A stretch of 64,000 nt of DNA, from the NCBI RefSeq assembly GCF_003584645.1, contig NZ_AP017928.1, positions 4,478,833-4,542,832 of the forward strand, in the 5' to 3' direction. Made by a program: the position numbers and the translations under genes. The notes beneath the pieces were generated by a model. The model made no database searches. It saw nothing but the letters and a program-made list of their open reading frames with translations, and was not told the DNA's origin. Positions within the stretch are counted from its first letter, which is position 1. Every line of letters starts with the position of its first letter. This DNA is from Methylocaldum marinum (lineage in GTDB: Bacteria; Pseudomonadota; Gammaproteobacteria; Methylococcales; Methylococcaceae). Positions 30,855-39,496 of the stretch are shown in pieces.

Positions 30855-32228
30855 CTACCGGTCCAACCCGCAGCGATCGCGCTCGAACTCCGTCCTCGCG
30901 CAGGTGCCGACGAGCGGAAAGTACTCGCCCATGTGCGCGGCGATGGCGGCAGGGTCGGCCTTGGCGCCGGAATAATACAGCACGGCTTCGGTAAACGCGG
31001 GATTCGGCTGCATGTGGCGCAGTATCAGGGCCGGCAAGGAGCCGGCCGCGGGCAACCAGTTGGCGGCATTGGCGGGCCGGCTTTCCGGGGCGGAGACGGC
31101 GAACGTCACATAGCCGTCGTCATCGCGGATCACTTGGGCATCGTACAAGCAGCCGGCAGTCGACCATAAGCTCGCGGTATCATGCATGCACAGCGACCAA
31201 TAGCGGAGCTGTTCGTTGCCGGAGATCTCGTCCGGAGTCCCGTCTCCGGTCTGGACGCCCTGAGTATCGGGGAAGGTCGGTGCCCGGAAGCGCATGACCG
31301 TCACTTCGTCGCGAGAGGGGTTCAAAAGCACCAGAAGATATCCGGTCTGAGCGTTGAAGAAAGTGCCTCGACCATTCGGATTCGGTGTCACTGCCCAGTA
31401 GAGCGCCCAATCGCTGTCGAACAGGGATGTGGAAGGCTGCGGGAAAGCCCCTGTCGCGGACGGACCGTCGATCACGTGCCGGCGCGGGTTTTCCTGCATG
31501 CCGTCGGAAAGCAATGGATTCTGCCCGTCGTCCGAAGACTCGGTGCCTTCCACCAATGCTATCACCGCTTCCTTCACGGTTTCCTGGATGCCGCGCATCT
31601 CCTCGCACATCTTTCGGATGTCTTCCTCGCTGGTTTTTTCGGGGTCATCGACGACGAAATAGAAATCCGGCCGAGGCACGCCGCCCAGCGCATCCGTACC
31701 GGGATCGGGGAGGTAGACGCGGTAGGCGACGGCATTGTATTCGGTCTCGCGTCCGTCGTAACGATAGCCTCCGTAAAGGATATTGGCCGGCCGCGACGGC
31801 CGGACTTCCGGTGGGATGTCCAGTAAATCGACGGTGTAGGCGCTGCCGGGCGAATACGGGGTGTCCGGCTGGAAGGGGTTTTGGCCTCGATCGGGGACGA
31901 TATCGGTGTCCGCCAGCAGTGCCATCGAATTTCCGACGAAGTCATGATTCTGCCAGGACATATAGCGCGCTGCCGGAAATTCGCCGCGGAAGCGGAAGTG
32001 TCCGCCCGGCGGGTGGACCGGAATTCCCTGGATGAACCAGTACACGGCATTGCTTTCGATGGCCGGCGCCGTGCTGCTCTGTATCAGCCAGCCGGTGCAT
32101 TCCGTCAGCGCGATCTCCTGCCCCTGGACCAGGACTCCCCGGGCCAGGCCTGCCTCGGGAACCAGGCCGATCAGGCCGCACCCCATTGCCGCTGATAGCA
32201 TCATGAGCCCGCGAAGCAAATTTCTCAT
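30855..32228 (-). CDS. secreted protein, paralogue 2 of a tandem pair
   Basis: A 457-residue exported protein (signal MRNLLRGLMMLSAAMGCGLI, processing near GLARG). It is homologous over its whole length to the next gene upstream. Shared blocks are GQEIALTECTGWLIQSSTAP, GGHFRFRGEFPAARYMSWQN, ADTDIVPDRGQNPFQPDTPY, YGGYRYDGRETEYNAVAYRV and DEISGNEQLRYWSLCMHDTA. GGAGGTGAAGA before the ATG is an excellent ribosome site. A central 294-bp segment is almost identical to the paralogue, which implies gene conversion. Family unknown to me; a periplasmic or surface enzyme acting on the cluster product is conceivable. Confidence 0.8.
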   Translation of the reverse strand: MRNLLRGLMMLSAAMGCGLIGLVPEAGLARGVLVQGQEIALTECTGWLIQSSTAPAIESNAVYWFIQGIPVHPPGGHFRFRGEFPAARYMSWQNHDFVGNSMALLADTDIVPDRGQNPFQPDTPYSPGSAYTVDLLDIPPEVRPSRPANILYGGYRYDGRETEYNAVAYRVYLPDPGTDALGGVPRPDFYFVVDDPEKTSEEDIRKMCEEMRGIQETVKEAVIALVEGTESSDDGQNPLLSDGMQENPRRHVIDGPSATGAFPQPSTSLFDSDWALYWAVTPNPNGRGTFFNAQTGYLLVLLNPSRDEVTVMRFRAPTFPDTQGVQTGDGTPDEISGNEQLRYWSLCMHDTASLWSTAGCLYDAQVIRDDDGYVTFAVSAPESRPANAANWLPAAGSLPALILRHMQPNPAFTEAVLYYSGAKADPAAIAAHMGEYFPLVGTCARTEFERDRCGLDR

Positions 32229-32314
32229 TCTTCACCTCCGTTTGAAGCCATTCGTCAACACAGATCCGTGGATGCGATCTTTTCGTATCGCATGCGCCTT
32301 CCGCCCGCACACCG

Positions 32315-33655
32315 TTACGGGTCCAGGCCGCAGCGGTCGCGCTCGAACTCCGCCCTGGTGCAGGTGGCGACCAGCGGGAAGAATTCGCCCATGTGCGCGG
32401 CGATGGCGGCAGGGTCGGTCTCGGTGCCGGCGAAATAGAGCAGTGCCTGGGCAAACGCCGGGTTGGGCTGCATCTGGCGTAGAATCACGGATGGAATGGT
32501 GTCGGTGGTGGGCAGCCAGTTGGTCGCATTGGCCGGCCGGCTTTCCGGATTGGAGAACGCGAATGTCACGCGGCCGTCGTTGTCGCGTCTAACCTGGGCA
32601 TCATATAAGCAGCCCGTAGTCGATAGAAAGCTCGTCGTGTTTTGCATGCACAGCGACCAATAACGGAGCTGTTCGTTGCCGGAGATCTCGTCCGGAGTCC
32701 CGTCGCCGGTCTGGACGCCCTGGGTATCGGGAAAGGTCGGAGCGTTGAAACGCATGACCGTAACTTCATCCCGCGAAGGAGCCAGAAACACCTGGAGATA
32801 CCCGGTTTGGGCATTGAAGTAGATGCCCTCTCCGTTCGGATTCGGTATCACGGCCCGATAGTTGGCCAATTCCTTGAAGTCGGACAGTGATGGCTGCGGG
32901 AAAGCGCCTTTTGCGGATGGGCCGTCGATCACGCGCCGGCCCGGGGGCTCCCGTTCGTCCAAAGACTCGGTGCTTTCGATGACGCGGGCAAGAAGCTGTT
33001 TCTCTGCCTCCTGGATTTTACGCATCTCCTCGCACATGGTTCGGATGTCTTCCTCACTGGTTTTTTCGGGGTCATCGACGACGAAATAGAAATCCGGCCG
33101 AGGCACGCCGCCCAGCGCATCCGTACCGGGATCGGGGAGGTAGACGCGGTAGGCGACGGCATTGTATTCGGTCTCGCGTCCATCGTAACGATAGCCTCCG
33201 TAAAGGATATTGGCCGGCCGCGACGGCCGGACTTCCGGTGGGATGTCCAGTAAATCGACGGTGTAGGCGCTGCCGGGCGAATACGGGGTGTCCGGCTGGA
33301 AGGGGTTTTGGCCTCGATCGGGGACGATATCGGTGTCCGCCAGCAGTGCCGTCGAATTGCCCAGGAGGTCGTGGTTCTGCCAGGACATATAGCGCGCTGC
33401 CGGAAATTCGCCACGGAAGCGGAAGTGTCCGCCCGGCGGATAGACCGGAATCCCCTGGATGAACCAGTACAAGGCATTGCTTTCGATAGCCGGCGCCGTG
33501 CTGCTCTCGAACAACCAGCCCGAACATTCCGTCAGCGCGATTTCCTGCCCCTGGACTAAAACTCCCCGGGCCAGGCCTGTCTCGGGAACCAGGCCGAGCA
33601 GGCCGCATCCCATTGCCCCTGATATCATCATCAACCTGCAGAGCGATTTCTCCAT
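32315..33655 (-). CDS. secreted protein, paralogue 1 of a tandem pair
   Basis: A 446-residue exported protein with signal MEKSLCRLMMISGAMGCGLL. It shares its layout with the downstream paralogue: ECSGWLFESSTAPAIESNAL, YWFIQGIPVYPPGGHFRFRG, SWQNHDLLGNSTALLADTDI and the C-terminal CTRAEFERDRCGLDP. Cysteines near both ends are conserved between the two and may pair. CGGAGGTAAGCA precedes the ATG. The middle region between the conserved halves varies most (linker with EREPPGRRVIDGPS). Function not recognised; co-directional with the glycosyltransferase and export genes. Confidence 0.8.
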   Translation of the reverse strand: MEKSLCRLMMISGAMGCGLLGLVPETGLARGVLVQGQEIALTECSGWLFESSTAPAIESNALYWFIQGIPVYPPGGHFRFRGEFPAARYMSWQNHDLLGNSTALLADTDIVPDRGQNPFQPDTPYSPGSAYTVDLLDIPPEVRPSRPANILYGGYRYDGRETEYNAVAYRVYLPDPGTDALGGVPRPDFYFVVDDPEKTSEEDIRTMCEEMRKIQEAEKQLLARVIESTESLDEREPPGRRVIDGPSAKGAFPQPSLSDFKELANYRAVIPNPNGEGIYFNAQTGYLQVFLAPSRDEVTVMRFNAPTFPDTQGVQTGDGTPDEISGNEQLRYWSLCMQNTTSFLSTTGCLYDAQVRRDNDGRVTFAFSNPESRPANATNWLPTTDTIPSVILRQMQPNPAFAQALLYFAGTETDPAAIAAHMGEFFPLVATCTRAEFERDRCGLDP

Positions 33656-33803
33656 TGCTTACCTCCGTTAAGCCTATGGGCCAATCCTTGGCCAATCCTA
33701 GTTATTCCCCCCAAGCCGATCCGTGCATACGGTCTTTTCAAGCGAAGAGTCTCGTTTTCTGTCCGCCGACCGGCCGGAATCTCCAGCCGGAGTTTAGGAA
33801 ACA

Positions 33804-35195
33804 TCAAACGCAGGCGCGATGCGCTTCCTCAATCGCGCGGCGGCCGGGCACCCTTCCATAGGTGCCGTCGCGACGCCGTTCTCGCGCATCGATGCCGAGA
33901 TGCTCCAGGATGGCGTCGGCCATCTGCTCGTCGCTGAACCGCGCAGCCATCATCCGGGTGTGTTCGGTCAGCTCCCGGTGCAGACTTCGGTCGGCGAGCA
34001 GGCGTTCGAGCTGCCGCGCCAAGTCCCCGCTGTCCCAGGTCCTGAACGTGAGTCCACCGGCTATTTCGCCGTCCTGCACCACTTCCGTGATGCCCCCGTA
34101 GTCGGGAACGATCACGGGCGTTCCGTGGCTCATCGCCTCGACCGCAACCAGGCCGAAAGGCTCCCGGCAGATGGACGGATACACGATGCACCGGCTGTGG
34201 GCGTAAAGCGCATCGCGAACCTCGGGTGAAATCGATCCCACATGATGGATGTCCAGGCGCAAATGATCGGCGATCCCGCTGATCGCATCCCGGTAGCATT
34301 TTCCTTTGGCCGTGGCGCCGCAAACGACCAGTTGCAAGGCGACCCCGCGGGCTTGAAGGAGCCTGGCCGCATAAAGGAGAAGGTCGATTCCTTTCTCGGT
34401 ATCCTGGCGTCCGATGTATGAAACGATCGGCGTATGTTCCTTCAGCGCCGGGAATTCCGATTGGAGAATCGAGAACGGAGGCTTCTCGCTCCGCTCGGCC
34501 AGCTTTATGCCGTTATAGACGACGCTCATCCGTTCGGGGGCTAGATCCATATCCTCGCTGATGCGGTTCAGATAATCGCGGCTTACGACCACGGCGGGCC
34601 AGGGAGAACCTTGAACGACCTCTTTCAGCCGCTGCCGATATACGGCAAGCAGGCCGGCCTTGCGCGCGTAGCTGGCAAAATGCTCGTCTCCCTGAAAAGT
34701 CACCACATAATCGAAGGGTAGGGTGCTGTTTTTCTTGGCCGCCAGGGCGAGAGGGCAAATCGATGCGAAACTCATCATGAGGTGACTGACGTCGTCCAAA
34801 GCGATGAATTTGAGCAGGCGCTTCACCAGTACCGGGTCAGTCTCGGGCGTTTCGTGAAGGCAGCGTGTCAGGTTCTCCAAGAGCCTGTCGGCATAGCCGG
34901 GAATTCCCTGGGACACCCGAACTCGAGCGTGGAGCGGAAACAGAAAAAGAAGCGGCGCGATCACTCTGTCCAAGATTTCGGAAGGCCGCCGAAAGTGATA
35001 ACGGGGGGCATAGCAGAGCATTCTCTGCTTGATACCGTCCGCCGCCAGTTCCGGCTTGCACTCCATCATCCAGTAGACCACGACCTTGAAACCGCGTCGA
35101 TGCAGAGCGTTGGCGAGTATCAGGTCACGCACGGTGGATCCCACATAGGACCCGCTGCCGATCGTGACGAAGGCAAAAGTCGGTTGATCCGTCAT
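33804..35195 (-). CDS. GT4-type glycosyltransferase
   Basis: A 463-residue GT-B fold enzyme. The N-terminal acceptor domain begins FAFVTIGSGSYVGSTVRDLI (glycine-rich loop). The C-terminal donor domain shows IVSYIGRQDTEKGIDLLLYA, LQLVVCGATAKGKCYRDAIS, and the E-x7-E motif EPFGLVAVEAMSHGTPVIVP followed by DYGGITEVVQDGEIAGG. These are the hallmarks of retaining family-4 transferases. I start at ATG 35195, preceded by AGAGGA. It lies downstream of the outer-membrane barrel gene (164-bp gap) in the cluster and may glycosylate the lipid. The donor sugar cannot be read from sequence. Confidence 0.9.
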   Translation of the reverse strand: MTDQPTFAFVTIGSGSYVGSTVRDLILANALHRRGFKVVVYWMMECKPELAADGIKQRMLCYAPRYHFRRPSEILDRVIAPLLFLFPLHARVRVSQGIPGYADRLLENLTRCLHETPETDPVLVKRLLKFIALDDVSHLMMSFASICPLALAAKKNSTLPFDYVVTFQGDEHFASYARKAGLLAVYRQRLKEVVQGSPWPAVVVSRDYLNRISEDMDLAPERMSVVYNGIKLAERSEKPPFSILQSEFPALKEHTPIVSYIGRQDTEKGIDLLLYAARLLQARGVALQLVVCGATAKGKCYRDAISGIADHLRLDIHHVGSISPEVRDALYAHSRCIVYPSICREPFGLVAVEAMSHGTPVIVPDYGGITEVVQDGEIAGGLTFRTWDSGDLARQLERLLADRSLHRELTEHTRMMAARFSDEQMADAILEHLGIDARERRRDGTYGRVPGRRAIEEAHRACV

Positions 35196-35359
35196 AGCTT
35201 GTCCTCTTTGGCGCGTATTCCGACTCTTTCCGCTTCGGAAGGCATGCATCCATGCCGGCTCCGCGCATGTCCGAACACTTCGGAAACGGGACGGATACCG
35301 AAGCGGTGCAAGCCCGATCTCGACCGGAAGCGCCGGGGGAGCGCCTCCGATCGCCCGAA

Positions 35360-36610
35360 TCAAAACGTGTATGCGGCGCCCACGAAGAACGAATAATTCA
35401 AGAAGCTGCCGAACTCGCTGCGGGTAGAGCCGGTAAAACCGTTGGCGATGACGTACAACAGCGTATGGTCGTTCGCTTCATACTCGAAGATGCCGATCAG
35501 ACGATCGGACTGGTCGTTCAGGTTGTGGATCACGCGCAGGTTCACGTTGAGAACGTTCCAGATATCGGTCTCCGAATACTGGAACATCATGTAGTCCTGG
35601 CGAAACATGGGATCGCTGGCATCGATCTCGTCCCGGAAGAAACATTGTTCGATGCGGTCCTGGACGCAGCCGTTTTCATTATGGAAATATTCCAGGTTGA
35701 TCGTCGGTCCGGCCTCGAAGGTGTACGAGGCGCCGCCCAGCAACTCGTAATCGCCGTAATCGCCGTGGGCGCCCTCGCCGTAGACGAGCAGCGCGTCGGT
35801 GACGTTCCAGCCGCCGAAAAAGCCGACCCGGTAGCCGGTGTGTTCCCGGTAGGAGGGGATGACGGAAAAGTATTTACCGTCCCCGGTCCAGTCGATCTTG
35901 AAGGCGTAAGTCGGTTCGAATTTCGTTCCTCGGGAACCGTCGGCGAATCCCGTCTGGTTGAGGCCGAAGCCCTGCTGGCGTCCCAGCCGGCCTTCATCGG
36001 TGTTGGCGATGAACGAGACTGCCCAGGTGGCGTTCGGAATCCACACGGCCCGCGCATAACCGAGTCCGGGCACCTCCACTCTCGGATTGTTCCGCCCGTT
36101 TTCCTTGTTGAACGGATTGGACGAAGACAGCAGTACCGAGGGTCCCCACTGGAGATTCTCGCGGCCGTAGGAGACGAACAATTCGTCCATGAGCCGGTAA
36201 CGGGCGAACCATTCGTTGGTGTAAAACTGCGCGAGGCCATCTTCTTCGCCTTCGGGAAATCCCTCTTCCCAGCGTTGCCACAGGTAAATGAAGCGCTGTT
36301 TGATGCCCAGTTCCAGGCGCCGGAAATCCAGGTTGAGGTCCACGCGAGGGTTGATCGATGCCTGATAAGTGGGTATTTCCTGAAAGTTGTTGAAATTCAG
36401 GCGCGAATTCATTTCCGGTTCCTGGAAAACGCCGAAAGCCAGAACATTGATTCGGGAATAGAAGCCGCGCTTGATTTCGTCGAGGAGGGTGTCCGGCCGA
36501 TCCGACAGTATGACCGGTTCGGTTTCCGCGGCGGCCGTTCCCGATATCACATTCATAAAAACGACAAGAGCCAATAGACCCCAAGCGATTCCATCGTTTT
36601 TTTTTCTCAT
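35360..36610 (-). CDS. outer-membrane beta-barrel protein of the export module
   Basis: A 416-residue protein with signal sequence (GLLALVVFMNVISGTAAAET) and a long series of alternating strands with aromatic girdles (INPRVDLNLDFRRLELGIKQ, WFARYRLMDELFVSYGRENL, YFSVIPSYREHTGYRVGFFG, GPTINLEYFHNENG), ending in FLNYSFFVGAAYTF with the terminal Phe typical of barrels. It overlaps the LolA-like gene by 4 bp (ATGA). Codons 2-5 contain a run of nine A, a possible slippage site. With ATPase, permease and LolA-like genes it forms an envelope-spanning export set. Confidence 0.82.
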   Translation of the reverse strand: MRKKNDGIAWGLLALVVFMNVISGTAAAETEPVILSDRPDTLLDEIKRGFYSRINVLAFGVFQEPEMNSRLNFNNFQEIPTYQASINPRVDLNLDFRRLELGIKQRFIYLWQRWEEGFPEGEEDGLAQFYTNEWFARYRLMDELFVSYGRENLQWGPSVLLSSSNPFNKENGRNNPRVEVPGLGYARAVWIPNATWAVSFIANTDEGRLGRQQGFGLNQTGFADGSRGTKFEPTYAFKIDWTGDGKYFSVIPSYREHTGYRVGFFGGWNVTDALLVYGEGAHGDYGDYELLGGASYTFEAGPTINLEYFHNENGCVQDRIEQCFFRDEIDASDPMFRQDYMMFQYSETDIWNVLNVNLRVIHNLNDQSDRLIGIFEYEANDHTLLYVIANGFTGSTRSEFGSFLNYSFFVGAAYTF

Positions 36611-37353
36611 TTCATGAACAGGTTCAGATTGAAGACGTAATCAGGAAGTGGTTTGAATTGAGGTTTGGTCAGGTTGAGATAAGTCACGTCCTCGCTCATC
36701 AGTTCGTCGTACAAGGTGATCTTGGAGATGAACGGGCGTTCCTTTCCGTCGATGCGCACGCGATTGCCGTACTCCATTTCGGCGAGCTTGAATTTCTTTC
36801 CCGATACCGTGAAATACTCCGCCTTCACTCCCACCAGGCGTTCCTTTGAGATCCAGTATTTGATCCGGTCGTAAGTGGTCTTGTCGTTCTTGCTGGTCAG
36901 GTCGAAAACATAGCATGCTTCGTCCCCGACGGTGTCGTCGGGCAGCTGGGCGGCCTCGTAGTCTTCGGCGTAATTGGTCGAGGCGATGTCGCCGTAGGCC
37001 GCGTTGCCCATCAGTTTCTGCCGCTGCGAAATGGGCACCGCCTTGCTCAGTCCCGGCTTGTAGAACCACATATTGTTGTTCGACATGAGCAGCTTGTTGC
37101 CCTTGTACTTCGGCGGCGCAAGGCTGATTCCGGAGATGTCGAAGCCGCGCGCCTTGATGTCGTAGTTCAGGGTGTCGGTGCGCCCGCTTTCGATGGATTC
37201 CACCACCACTTCCCAGGAAATCCCCTGGAGATTGCCCCGTGACTGATCGGCGGTTTTCAGTATGGTCTTGACGTCCGGCGAAGCCGCCAGAACCGATGCG
37301 GGCAAAAGACCGGCCAGAATTAAAAAGCTTCCGAGCAATAGTGTCGTTCTCAT
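36607..37353 (-). CDS. LolA-like periplasmic carrier (outer-membrane lipoprotein-sorting family)
   Basis: A 248-residue exported protein: signal MRTTLLLGSFLILAGLLPAS, then the half-barrel fold of LolA/LolB-like proteins (SRGNLQGISWEVVVESIESG, KYKGNKLLMSNNNMWFYKPG, SQRQKLMGNAAYGDIASTNY, DRIKYWISKERLVGVKAEYF, LTKPQFKPLPDYVFNLNLFM). This subgroup usually sits beside LolCDE-like transporters and carries hydrophobic cargo other than standard lipoproteins. GGAGAAAACG precedes ATG 37353. It is transcribed between the permease and the barrel gene. Confidence 0.88.
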   Translation of the reverse strand: MRTTLLLGSFLILAGLLPASVLAASPDVKTILKTADQSRGNLQGISWEVVVESIESGRTDTLNYDIKARGFDISGISLAPPKYKGNKLLMSNNNMWFYKPGLSKAVPISQRQKLMGNAAYGDIASTNYAEDYEAAQLPDDTVGDEACYVFDLTSKNDKTTYDRIKYWISKERLVGVKAEYFTVSGKKFKLAEMEYGNRVRIDGKERPFISKITLYDELMSEDVTYLNLTKPQFKPLPDYVFNLNLFMK

Positions 37354-37479
37354 CGTTTTCTCCTTTAACCTGAAAACGGCGTGTGGATGCGTCCGAACGG
37401 CGACATGGATAACACATGTCACAGTCGGGATCCAGGGGCTTTTCTATATCCATTAAAGCGATCGGCCGCGTTTCCGGAA

Positions 37480-38730
37480 TCAGGTATGTCCCAGCGCGCC
37501 GACGATCTGCATGCGCGCCGCGGTGCGTGCCGGCAGACTGGCCGCAACCAGGGAAAGCACGATCAGCAGCAGAATGCTGTACAGCATGTAATCGGGTACC
37601 AGGTAGACTTCCAGCGGTACCCGGCGGGTGATCTGGGGAGGAATCCAAGTGGGCTTCAAAAACGCGATTCCCGACCAGGTGATCAGGGTAAGGATCAGGC
37701 CCAGAACGGATCCCAGAATCCCCAGCAGCATGCTTTCGGCGGCGAACAGGCCGACGATGCCGCGGCGCTTGAACCCCAGGGCGCGCAGCGTGCCGATCTC
37801 GCGGGTTCTTTCCATGATCGCCATGCTGACCGTGTTGATCACGCTCATGACGACGATGGTGAACACGATCAGGAAGGTGAATAGGAAGATCACGTCGAAC
37901 ATTTGCTTGACCTTGGTGTAGAAGGTCGAAAGCTCGTTCCAGGTCTTGATCTCCAGCTTCAGGCCTTCGGCTGCCAATTCGTCGGCGAGGCGCGCGCGCA
38001 TCGGCTCCGTCATCGCGTCGTCCTCCAGCAGCACGGTCAGGCGATCCACGCTGCCGGTGTCGTACAGGTTCTGGGCGAACTTCAGCGAAACCGACATGAG
38101 CTTGTCCTCCAGCGCCTCGACCGGGGAATCGAACAGCTGAAAGACCTGCGCATCCAGGGCATTGATCTGCCCCGATACGGTGGGCGCCATGGCGACCGCG
38201 TCGGAGCCCAAATCCAGCTTGAGCTGTTCCGCCAATCCGCGGGCCAGGCCGACGCCGTGCATGACCTCGTCCTCCAGCGGCTTGCCGTCGAACAGCTGGA
38301 TTCTCCCCACCAACCCGCGGGCACGGCTATTGATGGAGCGTACGGCGGAAGGCACGCGGCCGGCGGCCATGAAGATCGTCGAAACCTTGCCGTTGCTGAG
38401 CAGGCCCGAAATGTGGAGTTGCGGCGCCACCACCACGATCTCGGGATGCCGGGCCAGCACCTTTTGAATGGTCGCGGCCTCGTCCTCGTCGATGAGATAG
38501 CGGGTCGGATCGAGTTTGCCTTCCTGGAGAAAACCGGTCTTGAAAAGGCTGAGGTGGCCGTTACCCTGGGCGTAGATGTAGGAATCCTTGAGGCTGGAAA
38601 AAATGTAGGCGGTGAAGCCGCCCAGGGTATTGACCGCCGCGAAGCCGAGGCCGATGGCGAGGATGGTGAACAACGACCGGCGCCGGTTGCGGAACAGGTT
38701 TCTGAGAGCGAGCTTGAGCCAGGTGATCAT
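37480..38730 (-). CDS. FtsX/LolC-type ABC transporter permease
   Basis: A 416-residue permease: N-terminal helix RSLFTILAIGLGFAAVNTLG, a large periplasmic domain (about 50-265), then three C-terminal helices (VIFLFTFLIVFTIVVMSVIN, GLFAAESMLLGILGSVLGLI, YMLYSILLLIVLSLVAASLP). SMAIMERTREIGTLRALGFK is the coupling-helix motif of MacB/LolC-type mechanotransmission transporters. These extract lipidic cargo from the inner membrane rather than translocate solutes. It overlaps the ATPase by 4 bp (ATGA), showing that the two make one complex. Confidence 0.92.
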   Translation of the reverse strand: MITWLKLALRNLFRNRRRSLFTILAIGLGFAAVNTLGGFTAYIFSSLKDSYIYAQGNGHLSLFKTGFLQEGKLDPTRYLIDEDEAATIQKVLARHPEIVVVAPQLHISGLLSNGKVSTIFMAAGRVPSAVRSINSRARGLVGRIQLFDGKPLEDEVMHGVGLARGLAEQLKLDLGSDAVAMAPTVSGQINALDAQVFQLFDSPVEALEDKLMSVSLKFAQNLYDTGSVDRLTVLLEDDAMTEPMRARLADELAAEGLKLEIKTWNELSTFYTKVKQMFDVIFLFTFLIVFTIVVMSVINTVSMAIMERTREIGTLRALGFKRRGIVGLFAAESMLLGILGSVLGLILTLITWSGIAFLKPTWIPPQITRRVPLEVYLVPDYMLYSILLLIVLSLVAASLPARTAARMQIVGALGHT

Positions 38731-39467
38731 AAGCCCACCGTTCGGTCGAGTCGCATTAACGGCTGCTCCGGCGAGCGATCGTCGATGATCTCGCCGTCGC
38801 GCATCAGGATCTGGCGCTCCACGCGTTCCAGCAGGCGCTGATCGTGGGTGGAGAACACGAAGGTCGTGCCGTTATTGCTGTTGAGTCTGCGCATAAGCTC
38901 GGTAATCCTCAAGGCGTTTTCGGAATCCAGGTTGGCCGTGGGCTCGTCGGCGATCACCAGGGCCGGGTCGGTGACCAGTGCCCGCGCGATCGCGACGCGC
39001 TGCTGCTGTCCCCCGGACAGCTTGGCCGGGCGATGTGCCTCGTGTTCGCCGAGTCCGACTTCGGCCAGACGCTTGCGTGCCGCCCGCTTCGCCCGTCCCG
39101 TCGAAATACCGGCAATTTGTAGCGGCAGCATGACGTTTTCCAATGCCGAAAGTACCGGAATCAGGTTAAAGTTTTGAAACACGAAGCCGATTCCCCGGTT
39201 TCTCAGTTCGCTGCGCCGGTCATCCGACAGCGCGGTGACGTCCTGGCCGTCGAAACGCACGGTTCCCGAAGAACAGATATCGAGCAGCCCGATCAGATTG
39301 CACAGGGTGGATTTGCCGGAACCCGAGGGCCCCCAGACGGCCACGAATTCACCCCGTTGGATGGACAGGTTCACGGACTTGAGCGCCGTTATGCGGTTTT
39401 CGCCCAGGTAATAGATCTTTCCGACTTGATGCAACTCTACCAGCGGCTCCGAACCAGTCCTGCTCAT
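38727..39467 (-). CDS. LolD-like ABC transporter ATP-binding protein
   Basis: A 246-residue ABC ATPase with Walker A GPSGSGKSTLCNLIGLLD, Q-loop GIGFVFQNFNLIPVLSALEN, signature KLSGGQQQRVAIARALV, Walker B PALVIADEPTANLDSE and H-loop FVFSTHDQRL. The closest class is LolD/MacB. ATG 39467 fits the family start; the open frame upstream overlaps the preceding gene. It lies 29 bp after the dehydratase-PPTase gene and shares ATGA with the permease. Confidence 0.94.
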   Translation of the reverse strand: MSRTGSEPLVELHQVGKIYYLGENRITALKSVNLSIQRGEFVAVWGPSGSGKSTLCNLIGLLDICSSGTVRFDGQDVTALSDDRRSELRNRGIGFVFQNFNLIPVLSALENVMLPLQIAGISTGRAKRAARKRLAEVGLGEHEAHRPAKLSGGQQQRVAIARALVTDPALVIADEPTANLDSENALRITELMRRLNSNNGTTFVFSTHDQRLLERVERQILMRDGEIIDDRSPEQPLMRLDRTVGL

Positions 39468-39496
39468 GAGTGGATCCCTTTGTGTGTGGATGGGTT

